The translations under genes were made by a program, and so were the position numbers. A model generated the notes under the pieces. That model was not told where the DNA came from. It ran no database searches and saw only the letters and a list, made by a program, of their open reading frames with translations. Positions 21,411 through 33,940 of a DNA stretch of 64,000 nt are shown piece after piece (the first letter of the stretch is position 1; the number at the start of each line of letters is the position of its first letter). Origin of the DNA: Planctomycetota bacterium (GTDB lineage Bacteria; Planctomycetota; Phycisphaerae; UBA1845; UTPLA1); contig JADJRI010000016.1 of the NCBI GenBank assembly GCA_016712275.1, forward strand, positions 13,442-77,441, read 5' to 3'.

Positions 21411-22681
21411 TTCTTCGCGCCTTTACGTCGTATCAAAACCGCATTCGCCCAATCCGCATGATCCGAGAGATCGAGTTCATCGGCCGTGTCGCATTCAAGG
21501 GTCAGTCGATCGAGTCCGGCAAGGTCCACGACCACGCTTTCAGGCGCATCGCCGCCGCGCATTACGCGCGACTCGAACAGCGCCTTGCCGTCGCCCAGGA
21601 CACGAAAGACCACACTGCCCGAGCCGCCGACCGAATCATCCACGCCGATCACCGCGGAGAATCGTTCGAATTCACCCTTGAGCTCATAGGTCAGCGACGA
21701 ATAGCCATGCACCCCCACCCCTGACAAACGCCCTGCCGCCGAGGCGAAGCGGACCGCCCGTGACATTGCTATCCATCCGTGCCGGCCACATGGCGCCGGG
21801 CAGCGACCTCTGCTCGGACTGAGCCGGCTTCAAGTCGGATAGGTAAACAACGCGGGCACTTTGAAATTCCGCCTTGCGAACGATGTTCCACGGTACTTCA
21901 AGCGCCCCGCCAAATTGGGTTTCAATTGTCAACGCGTCGCGATCGGCCCGAATAAGACTTCCGCCGAATCGATTGCCGTCAATGAAATGCAGCATGGTCT
22001 CGCTGGGCGGAAATGGTGTGGCCGGCGCGCCGAAAACGAATGCATAGACTTTCGAGAGGTCGCCCGATCTCGTCTTGTCGCCAAACGTGAACTCCCAGCC
22101 TGTTGCCGAAAGTTTCTCAAGCGAGCCCTGAAGAATGATTGGTTTGCCGTCCTTCACCAGTATCATCGTATCGCGACCTGACTGATGCTCCGCAAGTCGC
22201 TCTTGAAGGCTCTTCTCGACATCGGGCACCTCGATCGCTGAAATTCGAAGTCCCATCAAGGCGGAAAATCGCATCTCGACCGGCTGTCCAATGCCGATTT
22301 GGGCCAAGACCGCGGTTTTCTTGCTCGCAGCGCCGGGCAGAAGTTCTCCCATCACAAACCCGCCATCGGGAAGGAAAAAGGCATGATGGCCGGCGGGTGA
22401 CTTTGCCACGACACCCTCCCCCGTGTTCGGGGTCATTTTCAGCACGTCCTCCACGGGAATTTCAACGTGTTCGCCATCGCGACGGCCCTTCATCCGCCCG
22501 CCGGACAGTTCATCTAAAATAATGTCCGGAGTGCTCCCGTCGACAAGCTGCAAGCCAAATCGCCCTTCCGCCACGCGCCGTCGATCGTGCGGCCGCCGGC
22601 CTTTGTCGCATCCGCATGGGTGAATGGCACGCCGGATATCGACAACAAAGCGACCAGAATTAATTGGTTGATACGGGACAT
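21407..22681 (-). CDS. Exported NPCBM-like domain protein (two frameshifts)
   Basis: The signal peptide MSRINQLILVALLSISGVPFTHADA starts at 22679-22681. The frame breaks at about 22575-22590 and the body continues EGRFGLQLVDGSTPDIILDELSGG. A second break in a G-run at 21709-21722 leads into GVGVHGYSSLTYEL, the core of an NPCBM/carbohydrate-binding-module-like beta sandwich, ending LDLSDHADWANAVLIRRK. Total about 424 aa. The middle holds YLSDLKPAQSE, the linker common before NPCBM domains in planctomycetes. The role is presumably glycan or surface binding. Confidence 0.72.
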
Positions 22682-22737
22682 GGGCATTCCAAAGTCAAAT
22701 CAGCAGCACTGCATCGTTCAAATTCAGAAACGTTGCG

Positions 22738-23836
22738 CTAACGGGCATCCTTGGACAGTTGTTTGTAATATTGCTCCAGCAATTCGCGGTACTGACTCGG
22801 AAATTGCTTTTGCAGTGTCTGCAAAACCTGCTCGCGTTCGCGCGGCGGCATTTTGCCCCACATTTCACCGGGCTTGGCGACTGAGCTGCGAAGATTGGCC
22901 TTGCCGGCTCCACCCGTCGGCAGCGTGGACTCTGTCGCACCGCCTCCCGGTTTTTGACCCTGCGACCGGCCGCGGCCCCTGCCGCCACCCTCGCCGTCAC
23001 CCTGCCCCTTGTTTTGTTCCTGCTGCTCGGCTTCCTCAATCAATGATTGGAGCAACGCAACGGCCTCATCCTGCCGATTGAGCACGCCATCGTCCGTGTA
23101 TCCCTGTTTTGATTTTGCGCCGGGCATAGGTCAAGAGATCGCGCACATCGCCAATCTGCCCCGGCGCCCGACGGGACAATTCTGTCAGGATTTGCGCGGC
23201 CGTTGTGCGCAATCGCTCCGGGGCATTGGGATGATTCTTAAGAAAGTCCTCAAAGGTGCCGTAGGCCATTTCATATTCCAAGTTATGGACCTGGCAATAA
23301 CCGAGCATGAACCGGAAGTGATCGGACGCAGCCGTGTAGTTTTCGATGGGCTTGTGTTTCTCCAGCACGCCCGTGAGCATCGCCTGACACCGATCGACCA
23401 GGTCAAGATCGATGAGCGCGGTCGCGCCGAGATTGGCGGAGGCAACGGCGAGATAGGGATCATCCGATTGAGCGAGCAATTCAAAAGCGGCGGCCGCCTC
23501 CTGCACCTTGTCCGCATCAAGCAAATCGAGCCCGTCCTTGAAATCCGTGGACAGTACCGAGTAAGCAAGCGTAATAAACTCATCCAACTGATCGTCGGGG
23601 ACTTTGGGGCGCTGTGCCTCGACAAACGCTCTTGCCTCCGCGGTGTAGCCGGTTCGCCCGGCCAGCGAATCCATAAACGCCGCAACCACCTTGTCCGCAG
23701 CAACCGGCGGCGGCGCGGGCTCGCCTTTTCGTTTGGGCGGCGCCATCCAATCGTATCCAGGCACCGGCGTGATGGGCTTCTTGGGAGGCAGCGCCGGCAA
23801 CGAATATGCGATCGTGAGTGCTATCAGTGTCGTCAT
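22738..23836 (-). CDS. Exported helical-repeat protein of the envelope operon (frameshifted)
   Basis: A signal peptide or anchor (MTTLIALTIAYSLPALP) precedes helical repeats (KVQEAAAAFELLAQSDDPYLAVASANLGATAL) resembling TPRs. The frame changes at 23108-23117, where an extra A in an A-run accounts for it; the second frame continues KQGYTDDGVLNRQDEAVALLQSLIEEAE, a Gly/Gln/Arg-rich linker and a terminal helix EMWGKMPPREREQVLQTLQKQFPSQY. GAGGGAG sits just before the ATG. It lies 20 bases downstream of the coiled-coil gene. I do not know its function; its place among MoxR/VWA-associated genes suggests a scaffold. Confidence 0.75.
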
Positions 23837-23856
23837 CGCAGACTCCCTCGCGCAGG

Positions 23857-25766
23857 CTACTGTGCTTTGCGCAACGATTCGTGCATGTCCTTGGCCATTT
23901 CGGCGACGCCGTCCTGTCGCTCGGCCAGTTTCTTCAATCGCTTGCCGATTTCTTCCGCGGATGCGTCCGGCTTCGCACGGTCGGTTTGCAACTGTTGCGT
24001 CATTTTGTTCACGCGCAACTGACAGGCGCGAAGCAACTTGAGTTCCGCGGAACCTGGCAAGAGCGGCCGATTTTGATCGCCGCTATCCTGATCGCCGCTT
24101 TCCTCCTCGTTTTCCATCTCCTCCTGTTTCCGTTCGATGGCCTCGATGATGTCGCGAAGCACGGCCTCCAAATCGGCCTGTGTCACGCGAACGGCATCCC
24201 CCGCATCGGCCGCGGCAAGGCGATCCGCCACTTCGCGACCGTCGTCGCGAATCTGCTCGATGAGAGTCGGAAGAATGACCGTCGACCCTTCCTCGGTTAG
24301 CAGAAAAAGGGCTTCATTGGCCTGATCCCCCACCCACCGTTGCTTCTGGGAGAGATCGGCGAGTTCGAGCTGATCCGATCGCTTCCAATTGGCCGGGCCG
24401 ACATCCGCCAGCCGATTCGTGACTTTGTTGCACTCGATTTGGCGGCTGAGCATCGCGCGAAACCGCGATTCGAGGGCGGAGAGCAGTTCCTCCTGCTGTT
24501 CCTTTCGCAACTGATCGAGGCGATCTTCCAGATCCTCCTGGGCTTTCTTCAAGTTTTCGACGGCCTTTTCCTGCTTCTCGATGGCCTTATCGACATTTTC
24601 CTTCTTCAATTCTTCAGCAGCATCTTTTGATAGGGCACGGCATCCTGCACGTTTTGGCTGCCGGGCATTTGTTTGGATTCTTCGGATTCCCCGCCCTCTT
24701 CTGATTCCTTTCCTTCGCCGCCCTTGCTCCCAGATTCTCCCTGGCTGCCCTTCATGCCCTCAATGAGATTTTTGGTCTTTTCGGCTGTTCTTTTGTGCCT
24801 CCGCCTGCTTGTCCAATTCCAGCTTCTTGCGAATGTCCTTCGCCTTCTCTTCGAGTTTCTTAGCGCGTTCTCAAGCTCGGCTGCCGCAGCTTCCTGTTGT
24901 TGTTTGGCCGGTTCGCGCTCATCGCCACGCAAGGATTGCTCGGCGGACTCCATCTTCTCAGAAGCGCCCTTTAAGGCATTTGACGCCTCGGCCGCCGCGC
25001 CCTCGGATGATTCGCCCTCGTCCGCATCGGCCACAGCCTGAACATCCTTCGCGACACTTTCGGTCGCGCCGCGAATTTCGGCCTGGGCGGATGCTTCGGC
25101 CGACAGATCGCTCGATTGCTCCGTTCGATTTGCGGCATCGCGCTGTCGCTTAACGAGGTCTTTGACTTTCTGGGCCGCCGCTTCGAGCGCTTCAGCGCGC
25201 CGCTGGGCGGCCCGCGCGGCTTCGGCCTCCTGCAATTCGCGCTCCTGCTCCTGTACAATCTCTTCCAGCGCCTTTCGAACCGCTTCGAGCCGCTCGATTT
25301 CGCTTTTTCGCTCGCCGATTTGATCCGGGTCGTCCATCAATTGCTTGAGCAGCGACTGCAAATCCGACATAACGGCCTGCTGGGCATCGTTTGCATCGGA
25401 CAATTGGTTTTCATTCAATTGTTCCACAATTTTGGCCATCTGCTCGCGAATCTGTTCGCCGCGCAATCGACTCAACCCTTCAAGCAACCTTTCAGCCTTG
25501 TCAGGCTCCGATTTGCGAAGCGCCTGACTCAGTTGGAACATGCGATCTTCGAGACGGCCGATTCGATCGCGAATCACTTCCTGTCGCTGGGAGAGCGGCG
25601 CGCCTGCGGCCTTTTGCGAGGTCGCCGGTCGCTTGTCCGACGGCGCGTCCTCGGCACTAACACTTCCAATCCACGAAAATGCCACAACTATGGCACATGT
25701 GAATGAGGCGCATTGCAACGCCCTTGGATGAGTACCGGAATACTGGCCATCATGGATCATCGTCAC
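23857..25766 (-). CDS. Large periplasmic coiled-coil protein (three frameshifts)
   Basis: About 636 aa after repair. A signal peptide (FTCAIVVAFSWIGSVSAE) is followed by very long heptad-rich helices (QALRKSEPDKAERLLEGLSRL; ALEEIVQEQERELQEAEAAR) and a Gly/Glu/Ser-rich linker. The frame leaves near 24870 and returns near 24785, with the shifted middle reading KKLEEKAKDIRKKLELDKQAE. It shifts again near 24624 at an A-run, giving DAAEELKKENVDKAIEKQEKAVENLKK. GTG at 25764-25766 overlaps the stop of the preceding gene. A stiff spacer or scaffold in the envelope is the natural guess. Confidence 0.72.
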
Positions 25767-28022
25767 GGCAATTCCTCTCCCGAAGGCTGGGTCGCCGGCG
25801 CGCGGTCCTCGCCGAACAACATCTCGATCTCGCGATCGAGTGACTTTTTGGTATCTTCGTTCACTTCCTGCTGAAGACGCACAATCTCCCGCACCAGCGC
25901 CACCGCCTCATTGTAGCCTTCCCACTTCAGCATGTCGGCCAGGATTGCATTCATCGACCGAATGATCGACTTGTGGGTTTCCTCCAGTGCGTCGGCCGTT
26001 TCATCGTCCATTTGATTGCGAAGCGCGTCGAGCAAGTCCGCGGCCAGCGGGATTTCCTGATTCATCAGCGCTTTTAGCGGTGTGATGACGCCATTCTGCA
26101 ATCGCCTCCGAATCGATGGGGTCGCGAGATCGTTGACCTCCATCTCATCCAGAATCTGACGAAACTGGCGCTGAACAGTTCGAATTCGGCTGATTTGCTG
26201 GCGCTGCGTCCTCGATTCCTGTCCATAGCGGACCATTCGTTCACCCGACATGGCTTCAGTCGGCGAAAGATCGCGCAGTTCGATCACGCGGCGATTCAGT
26301 TGTTCCTGAGCCTTGATGATCTGCTCAAACTCGCGGGCGCCACTCGTTTTCCCGACGGCCCAGCTCAGCAAGCAAGTCTTCCGATGTGACGACTTTCAGG
26401 GAATAACGAATCGACTCACTCGCGTTCAAAGGCAATTTGTCGGGGCCTGTCGAGTCGTTCGCAACGACAACACCCGACGCATCATTCGTCTGGTCCGGCG
26501 CCGAATTCGGCTGGTAATCTGACGCCCGAATAAACAGGGTCAGTTGATCGCCCGGTTTCAAGGAAAGCGGCAGGAGCGGCCAGGTATGACGTATCGAATA
26601 CTTCTGCTGCTTTTGCGTGAAATCAGGAAGTGACTCGATGAAATGTTCGCCGATCGTCTCGCTGCCACCAGCCCGCGTCTGATGAATCAGTGAGACCGAT
26701 TGCATTCCAAGATCGTCCTCGCATTCGACCGCAAGCCGGAGTTGGGCGCTTGGAACAATCATGTCGCCGGCGCCCGGCAACGTCAGGCGCACCTTCGGCG
26801 GCGGATCGCTCAGCAAGTTAAATGAATAAGTCACCGGCGAGCGATCATCCAGACCGTCCGCATCTTTCACGTCGAAGAAGTAGGTGCCTTTTCTCGATGG
26901 TACGAATTGTGCTGCCAGCCGCAGACCTTCCGTTATTTCCACTTCGCCGATCGCACTGTCATCCGATCGCGATTTCAGCGTGGCGGATGTGAGGGGCTTG
27001 TTCATTTCAGCGTCGATGCGGACGCTCGAACCTCGAATGACATCGGCCGAGGCCTGCCCGCGCGCCAGCACGAACGGCTCCTTGTCAGTATAAGCCGGAG
27101 GCGACACCTCAATTCGAACCGAACGCACACCGGGCCGCGACACCGCATCCACTGAATACCATTCCGTTCGCTCATCCACGCCGATCTGCGAAATGACAAA
27201 TCGCACCTTCATCGCCTGCACAAGCGGACCATAGTCGAGAATAAACTGACTGGTCCCGAGGCGATCCATGATTCTGGAAACGCTTTCGCCGGATGCATAT
27301 TCAAATTCGACATACAGCGACGGCACATCGCCTTCGACCGCGCGGGCAACGATTTTCAAGTCGTCGCCGATGGGCCAGCGCAGACGGCCGTCCTCGAAAC
27401 CGTCGGCAACGATCTTGACCGAAACCGGCCATGTCGCGTCGCGCAGGAGCCAGTTGCGTTGTATGTATGCCGACATCAAGTCGGGCATGGAAACAAAAGC
27501 CGCGAACGTCATGAACAATGCAACGATGCCAATGGCGACGCGCCGTCCGAACTGATCGCGCCGGAGTACGCCATCGGTTCGAATGGACACCAGTGATTGC
27601 AAAGAATCCGCGACGAGCGCGTCGACCAATGCGGGCGAATTTCGCAGGGGTTTATCATTTGCGCCGGTCGCGAAAGCCACCGCCGATACCAGCCGATCGC
27701 CGTATTCGGGATTTCTGCGCTCCAGCAGGGATGCCACATCGTTGACATTCACGCGCAGGCCCAGCGATCGGATCACCCGGCGATAAAACTGATGAACAAA
27801 GACTCCGACCACGACGCCGGCCAGCACCATGCGCGGTCCCAGACCCAGCACGAGCAATCGATCGAGCCAGAATTGACCGACGGCCATGGCCACCAGCGCG
27901 CCGGCGCAGCACGCCAGACCGTCAATCAAAACCTGTCGTTTGATCGTGCGTCCAAGTTTCTCCAGCGGCGCAACGACCTGCCGTCGAAACGTGGCTGCGA
28001 GTTTTTCGGCGCTTTCATTCAA
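25763..28022 (-). CDS. Large two-helix membrane protein, DUF4175-like (frameshifted)
   Basis: About 753 aa after repair. Two hydrophobic helices near the N-terminus (GLACCAGALVAMAVGQFW; MVLAGVVVGVFVHQFY) and VNVNDVASLLERRNPEYGDRLVSAVAF recall DUF4175-type proteins. A third helix (RVAIGIVALFMTFAAFV) leads to a long extracytoplasmic beta-rich part, and after a break at 26340-26350 a helical C-terminus (EFEQIIKAQEQLNRRVIEL). The TTG at 28020-28022 is favoured because AAAAGG lies 7 bases before it and it avoids overlapping the upstream gene. Operon member between the VWA/amidotransferase-like and coiled-coil genes. Confidence 0.72.
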
Positions 28023-28035
28023 ACTGTCGGCCTTT

Positions 28036-30562
28036 TCACAAAAGGCGGGCTTTTTTCCGCAGAATCCATTCAATCGTCAAAAGCCCGACAATGACGCTCA
28101 ATACCGTACCATTGTCCCATAGGGGACGGGGACGACCGCGCACTGTAAAAGTGCGGCTCATGTCGGGTATCAGCGAAGGCAGCGAACCGGCTTCATCCAC
28201 TTCGAAATATCTGCTTCGCCCACCGACACCTGCTATCAACTCCTTCAGGCCCGACCGGTTCATTGCGGTATTCCGCATTTCGATATCCGCCTGTGAAACA
28301 TCGATTTCCTTTTCGATTGTCCGGTCGGCCTCGGCATCCTCCCGGCCGACCACGCCCGGCAATTGAACCGAGAGGCGGGCTGGGCCGACTTCGCGGGCCA
28401 CGAATCGACCTTCATAGTAGCCGTCGCGCCCGATGATGGGTGCAAGTTCAATTGTTTGTGCTTTTGCCTTTTTGTCCCCGTCAGAGTTGGAAGTGCCCCA
28501 GCGAATTGAGAGATCCAATTCCGGAACGAGCAACGGATTGAATTGCTCATCCAGCGCCCGCACCGTGGCCACGACCGTTTCACCTTGTTCGTATTCGTCC
28601 TTCGGCGTCAACACCTGACCGCGCGCCCGTCCACCGAGAAGCTTCCCCTCGACGAGGAATCGCACGGTTTGAATCCAGAATCTGTTGAAATGCCGCTCAC
28701 TCGATCGTCGCCAGCGCCAAGTCGAATTAATGCCGAGCCAGGCCGTTCGTCCGGTGCCGACATATTGCGTGGCAAACAGAACATGCTGACCGAAGGAATT
28801 GGCCATCTTCGGGTTGGTATGGCGCATAAGCACCCGAGCGACCGGCTTCTCACGGCGAACGGGATAGTGCCAATACACATTGCCGAGCGTGGACCAAATC
28901 GGCGCGGTCTGACTCGGATGATGGCCTTGTCGCAGAATTGGATCGCCGGTTGCATCTTCCGGAACAAAAATGGGCCAAGGTCTGGTTTGATAATGGCCCA
29001 GTTCATTGATGACCAATTCGGCCTCGGGATCAGCCGCGATGGGAAGCACATCCACCAGCGACTTTAGATTTTCTGATTTCAGAAATCGACCGGTGAATTT
29101 GTTGCCTGCCGCGTAAAGCAGCCCGCCGCCGTAGTCGGATACATAAGTGGAAACGATGCTGGCCCACGTCGGATCGAGTTCCGAGGGGTCGCAATCCATG
29201 ATGATAATTGCATCATATTTGTTGATTTCTTCGAGCGTGGTCGGCAGCGCGATGATGACTTTATTGCCGTCTCGAACCGCTTTGGAGTCGGCCGACTGGA
29301 GCCACGTGGACAATTCAACGGTCTGGTCGCGCTCGAACAGCCGGGCAAGAAAGCGATAGTCGTAGCTGGGGGCACCCGCGATCAAAAGTACTTTCATTTG
29401 ATCATCGAGTATGCGAACGCCCGGTGACAGCTCTTTTTCATTGTCGGAAGTGACGGCCTCAAACGACAGGGCGCGACACGCGCTGCGTAACGCACCATGC
29501 CCGGTTTCTTGACTTTCCGCTCAAAGACAATCGGCGAAAAACGGCCGGATGCATCCGCCTTGATTACGCGAGATTCAACCCCTCGCGCTGGCCGCCGTCT
29601 ATGGCCTCGAACAATTCAACCTTGAGATTTTCCTCAGTTGAATTGCTTGCCTCGACGCGCACGGTAATGCTGAATGGATCATTCTTGAATGCCGACCGGG
29701 GCGCGGAGACATGCGTGACGCGAGCGTTAACCGGCTCGGCCGGGTCGCCGATTCCGACGGCGAAGACAGGCAACTGACGCTGGCTTAGCAGCCGAGCAAC
29801 GATGCCCGGCGCCTCACCGTGATTGAATCCACCATCGGTCAAGACGACGACACCCGCGATGGGCGCGCCGGCCGCGGCATCAAGCGCGCCGCGAATCGCG
29901 ATCCCGACATCGGTGGCCGAACCATTGGCACCGATCCCCGCCGGAAACTCTCTGGAAATGGGAGAAGTAGAGCTCACCGGACTTGCGGCCGATTCATCTT
30001 GGGCGTTTGTCGCGTGGGATTCGACCCTCGGGATCATCTCCTGAAACTTCAGCGCATCGCTGAATGTAAAGAGCTTTACATCATTCTTGTCGGCAAGCTT
30101 TTTCAGCATTGCAACGCCGTCAGGTGAAAGCAATTGCCGGCCGATCGACTCGCGCTGCGCCCCCGCTTCGGGAATCATGCCAATGGCATTCATGACGCGC
30201 TTCGCTTCATCCGTGTCGCGGTAATGATCCGAAAGCGACATGCTGGCAGATTCATCCACAAGGACGAGGGTTTGCGCATCCAATCTGCGATGGTCGTACT
30301 TCACAAGTATGGGTTCCAGCCCGATCACGCCCAGCAGCACAAGAACCGCGACGCGGCAAGTTGCCAGCGTCGAGCGCATCAATTTCGACAGGTTTCCTCG
30401 GGCTTCGCGCCGATACATCCACCAAACGGCGTACAGACCCACCGCGGAAATCAGCCCGCCAACGAGCAACGCATTGCCCGCGGACCAGCGTGCCAATTCG
30501 ACGCGCGATTCGACCTGAACCGTCGAAACGCCTTCCGCCAGAATATTCGTCAATGCCTGCAT
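28036..30562 (-). CDS. Membrane protein with VWA domain and glutamine-amidotransferase-like domain (two frameshifts)
   Basis: Two N-terminal helices (ALLVGGLISAVGLYAVWWMY; VLVLLGVIGLEPILV) precede a VWA domain with the metal site DESAS (LVLVDESASMSLSD). An Ig-like strand region follows, then a glutamine-amidotransferase-like fold beginning MKVLLIAGAPSYDYRFLARL, and a last membrane helix (GTVLSVIVGLLTIEWILRKK). The frames break at 29575-29582 (G-run) and about 29466-29472 (C-run) and are joined by FERKVKKPGMVRYAARVAP. About 845 aa. Such VWA/GATase proteins accompany BatA in planctomycetes; no catalytic Cys nucleophile is obvious. Confidence 0.8.
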
Positions 30563-30591
30563 CAATCTCACTCAGCCAAACGCCGGTTCAC

Positions 30592-32944
30592 TTACGATAC
30601 TCTTGCCCCAAACCACCAGGCCAGCCCCTGCTCCAGCATCAATACGGCAACAGCTCCGATGAGCAGCGGCCACCAAAACTCAGTTCGCGAGCCGGCCGCC
30701 TGCTGTGTCAGCACGTCGACATTTGCGATGTACTCGAATGGCATGTCTTCAGCGAAGGCCCCGTCCAAATCCGACTTTTCGGCGACGCTGAAATTGGATT
30801 CAATGCGATCCGGATTCACCGCCCCCATCAGGATTTTCTGCGCCGCCGCCAATGGGGTTTAGCACGAATTGATAGATGCCGCTCTCCTCCGTGCGATTGG
30901 CTTCGAATTGGAGCAGGCCGGCCGATCCCTTATTTGCCTGAATGGCAAGTTCCGGTTCCATGGGAAACGACGGTGTTCGAAGGTTTGCGGTCGGCCCATA
31001 GACGGCCGCATCGACCTCGCAATGCAAAGGACGACCCACCGATACATCTCCCCAAGCCATCGGCGATTTGGCGCAGTATTGCACAATTTCAAGCATCATT
31101 GGAAGAAAGCTGAAGCTGCCGGCCCAGTCGTTCCATTCCTGATCCACACTCGTTGCGATGACGATGGAAGTGCCCCGGCCGACTCTGCGTTCGACGATGG
31201 CCGGCGATTCATTGGCATCGTTGAATCGTGCGATGACGCGAATGGGATAATCGGAAGGTTCGTCTTCACCGGGTTGTGAATCGGCCGGTTTGGTTGCAGG
31301 GCTCACGACACCGACTTCATGGAATTCGTCCGCGGGCGATTCACACGCTAAAAATGCAAGCACTTTCACCTGCCGCAGCAGCTCCGCCAGCGCGCCTTCA
31401 AACGACCGCATGATCGGATGATCCCGGTCCCAGTTACCGAATGTCGTGCGTTCGACGCCCGCCGGCGTTTCATGCATCTCGCCCAACGCGACCGGCAGCA
31501 CACCCGCTCCACCGCGATAAAGTTCCGCGTTGTAGTGGTCCGTATCGACCTGATCGCCGGCAAAGACAACGAGTCCGCCGCCGCCGCGCACGAAGTCATC
31601 CAGATTTCGCAGGGCCGCCGGCCCCAGTCTCGCGACATTGGCGAGAATGACGACATGAAAGCCCGACAACTCCGTGCCTTCCAGCTCCTGCTCATCGACC
31701 ACGGTGAGATCATTGCCGCTGGCCGCGCGGCCGGCCGGCCGAAGCGCCGTCCGCAGAAGATAGACTTCGTCCCGATAGGGATCGTTGCTCGATTCGCCAT
31801 CGACCACGAGCACCTGAATAACGGGCGCCACATCCACGGCAGCCACACGCGTATTGTCGATTCGGACCACATCGCCGAACCGCTCCGCGCCCGCCAGCTC
31901 GACGCGAACGAAATTTGCCCCTTCCCGTGGAAAAGTCACTTCGACGGGCTCGCGAACCACCTGCCCCGGTGGAATTCGATTGATCAGAACCGGCGGCAAC
32001 CGGTTTTCAGAAATCGAAACACTCAGTTCGACCTGCTCCAGAGATATCGATGAGAAATTTGCCACGGCGGCTTCGAAGCGCGCGGGCACGCCCGCCACAC
32101 ATTGCGGCCTCACCGACCTCAGTTCCGTTACGGCCGCATTCCCCGGCGATGGGGAGCCGACATTCATCATTACCAGTTTCAACGGCGTTCCGCCGCGCGA
32201 GAGCGCCGTCAGCGGCGCAACAACGCTTTTGGGTTTTTCACCCGTCGGACCGACATCCGACGGCGCGATCCAATCGCTGCGCTGAAAATCGCTGACCACA
32301 TAAAGTGCGGCGTTGGCCTGCGACGGCCATTTGGCAATCGTGTTGGCCAGTGCTCCAATGGCATCGGCCATGTGCGAACGCCGCTGCGACGGCCTCAATC
32401 CCGACAACTGCTGTCTTAGTCGCTCGATTTCGCCATCGGACAGATTCTTCAGTGCGATCATGGGTTCGGAAGGTGAACTGGTCAGCATGACCGTCAACGT
32501 ATCGTTTGAAGATTCGTCCGACGCCCATCGCGCCAATTGCAGCGTCGCTTCGCATGCCAATTCCAGTGCCGTGCGACTGCCGCCCGACTGGCCGCCGCCT
32601 CCGCGATATCCCATCGAAAACGAATCGTCCAAAAGAACAATGCGCTCGGTGCGAGGTGCGGCGCCCAGAATACTGGCAAACGCCCCCGGCCGGACAAACG
32701 GGCGCATGATCATCATCGCGATCAGAAAAACAGCCAGACATCGCAGAAACAGAAGTATCAATTGCTCCAGTCGCACGCGCCGCCGATTGCGCCGCTGCGC
32801 ATCCAGCAGAAACTCCATGGCCGCCCAGCGAATGCGCCGAAAACGGCGCTTCGAAAAAATGTGAATGAGAATCGGACTGGCCACGGCCCCCGCGCCGACG
32901 GCCATCGCCGGATTCATCACAAAACTGGACAACCACTCGAACAA
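30592..32944 (-). CDS. BatA-like VWA membrane protein (frameshifted)
   Basis: The N-terminal ASPILIHIFSKRRFRRIRWAAMEFL and the helix LFLRCLAVFLIAMMIMRPFV are the BatA/DUF4159-type start. The VWA metal site is DDSFSMG. A GATase-like fold (IQVLVVDGESSNDPYRDEVYLLRTAL) follows. The frame breaks at about 30850-30862, then continues AAAQKILMGAVNPDRIESNF to a C-terminal helix (WPLLIGAVAVLMLEQGLAWWF). About 784 aa. TTG start at 32942-32944 is supported by GAGGA 7 bases upstream. It follows the DUF58 gene by 45 bases, the standard MoxR-DUF58-BatA order. Confidence 0.83.
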
Positions 32945-32989
32945 TGTTCAATCCTCGAATCGCCGGCCTCTCGGACCGGCAAACACTTC

Positions 32990-33922
32990 CTAGCTCTTGG
33001 TTCGCATCATTTTCATCCGCGACGCGAGAAATCCGCGCAGCGCTACATCCAGCGGCTCCGTCGTCGACAGGCCGACATAATCGATCCGATGGTTCGTACA
33101 CGTCGCCCTGAGATTCGACGTAAACCCATTCACCGCATCGAGGTATCCCCTGCGCAACGATTGCGGATCGACCAGGAGCTGTTGATCCGCCGCCTCGATG
33201 CCCTCAAACAGCACATTGTCCTGAAACGGAAACTCCCGCTCGTCGTGATCGAGCACATGCAGCACCAGCACCTCATGATGCGCGTGCCGAATGCGCTCCA
33301 GCGCCGCCGAGACGTCATCGACGTCGGCCAGCAGATCCGAAATGACGATCACAAGGCTTCGCCGTGCCAGCTTGCCGAGCAATTCGCCGAACATCGCCTT
33401 CGCATCGGTGGCCCGCTCGAGCCTCGCCTGTTCAATCTGCGCAATCAGCGCCCGCAGGTGCCCCTGATTCGAAAGCGGCGGCAGATTCGTCCGCACCGCA
33501 TCGTCAAAGAGCACCAGCCCGGCGGCATCCTGCTGATGCACGAGCAAATAGGCCAGCGAAGCGGCCAGGGTCGCCGCATATTCGAATTTCGTCATGCGTC
33601 CCGCATCGAGCGATTGCTCCGGATAGCGCATCGACCCGGAACAATCGAGAAGAATGTGCGTTCGCAGATTCGTCTCTTCCTCGTACTGCTTGATGTAAAA
33701 CCGATCCGACCGGCCATACACGCGCCAGTCCAGATGCCGCACATCGTCGCCCGGCACATATTCCTTGTATTGGGCAAATTCCACGGAATAACCGTGATAC
33801 GGGCTGCGATGCATGCCGCTCACGAATCCTTCGACCACAAACCGGGCGCGCAACTCCAGATCGCTGATTCGCGCAAGCACGTCAGGTCGCAGGTACTTTC
33901 GGGAATTTGTCTCACTCGGCAT
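32990..33922 (-). CDS. DUF58 family protein with VWA-like fold
   Basis: A cytoplasmic 310-aa protein, frame intact. The DUF58 signature FVSGMHRSPYHGYSVEFAQYKEYVPGDDVRHLDWRVYGRSDRFYIKQYEEE is present in pieces, and a metal-site-like DCSGSMRY starts the VWA-like domain, followed by ARRSLVIVISDLLADVDD. DUF58 proteins are encoded next to MoxR ATPases and are thought to be their partners or substrates. It starts 18 bases after the MoxR gene and is followed by the BatA-like gene. Confidence 0.95.
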   Translation of the reverse strand: MPSETNSRKYLRPDVLARISDLELRARFVVEGFVSGMHRSPYHGYSVEFAQYKEYVPGDDVRHLDWRVYGRSDRFYIKQYEEETNLRTHILLDCSGSMRYPEQSLDAGRMTKFEYAATLAASLAYLLVHQQDAAGLVLFDDAVRTNLPPLSNQGHLRALIAQIEQARLERATDAKAMFGELLGKLARRSLVIVISDLLADVDDVSAALERIRHAHHEVLVLHVLDHDEREFPFQDNVLFEGIEAADQQLLVDPQSLRRGYLDAVNGFTSNLRATCTNHRIDYVGLSTTEPLDVALRGFLASRMKMMRTKS

Positions 33923-33940
33923 GAAGCGGGTCCGTCCTGG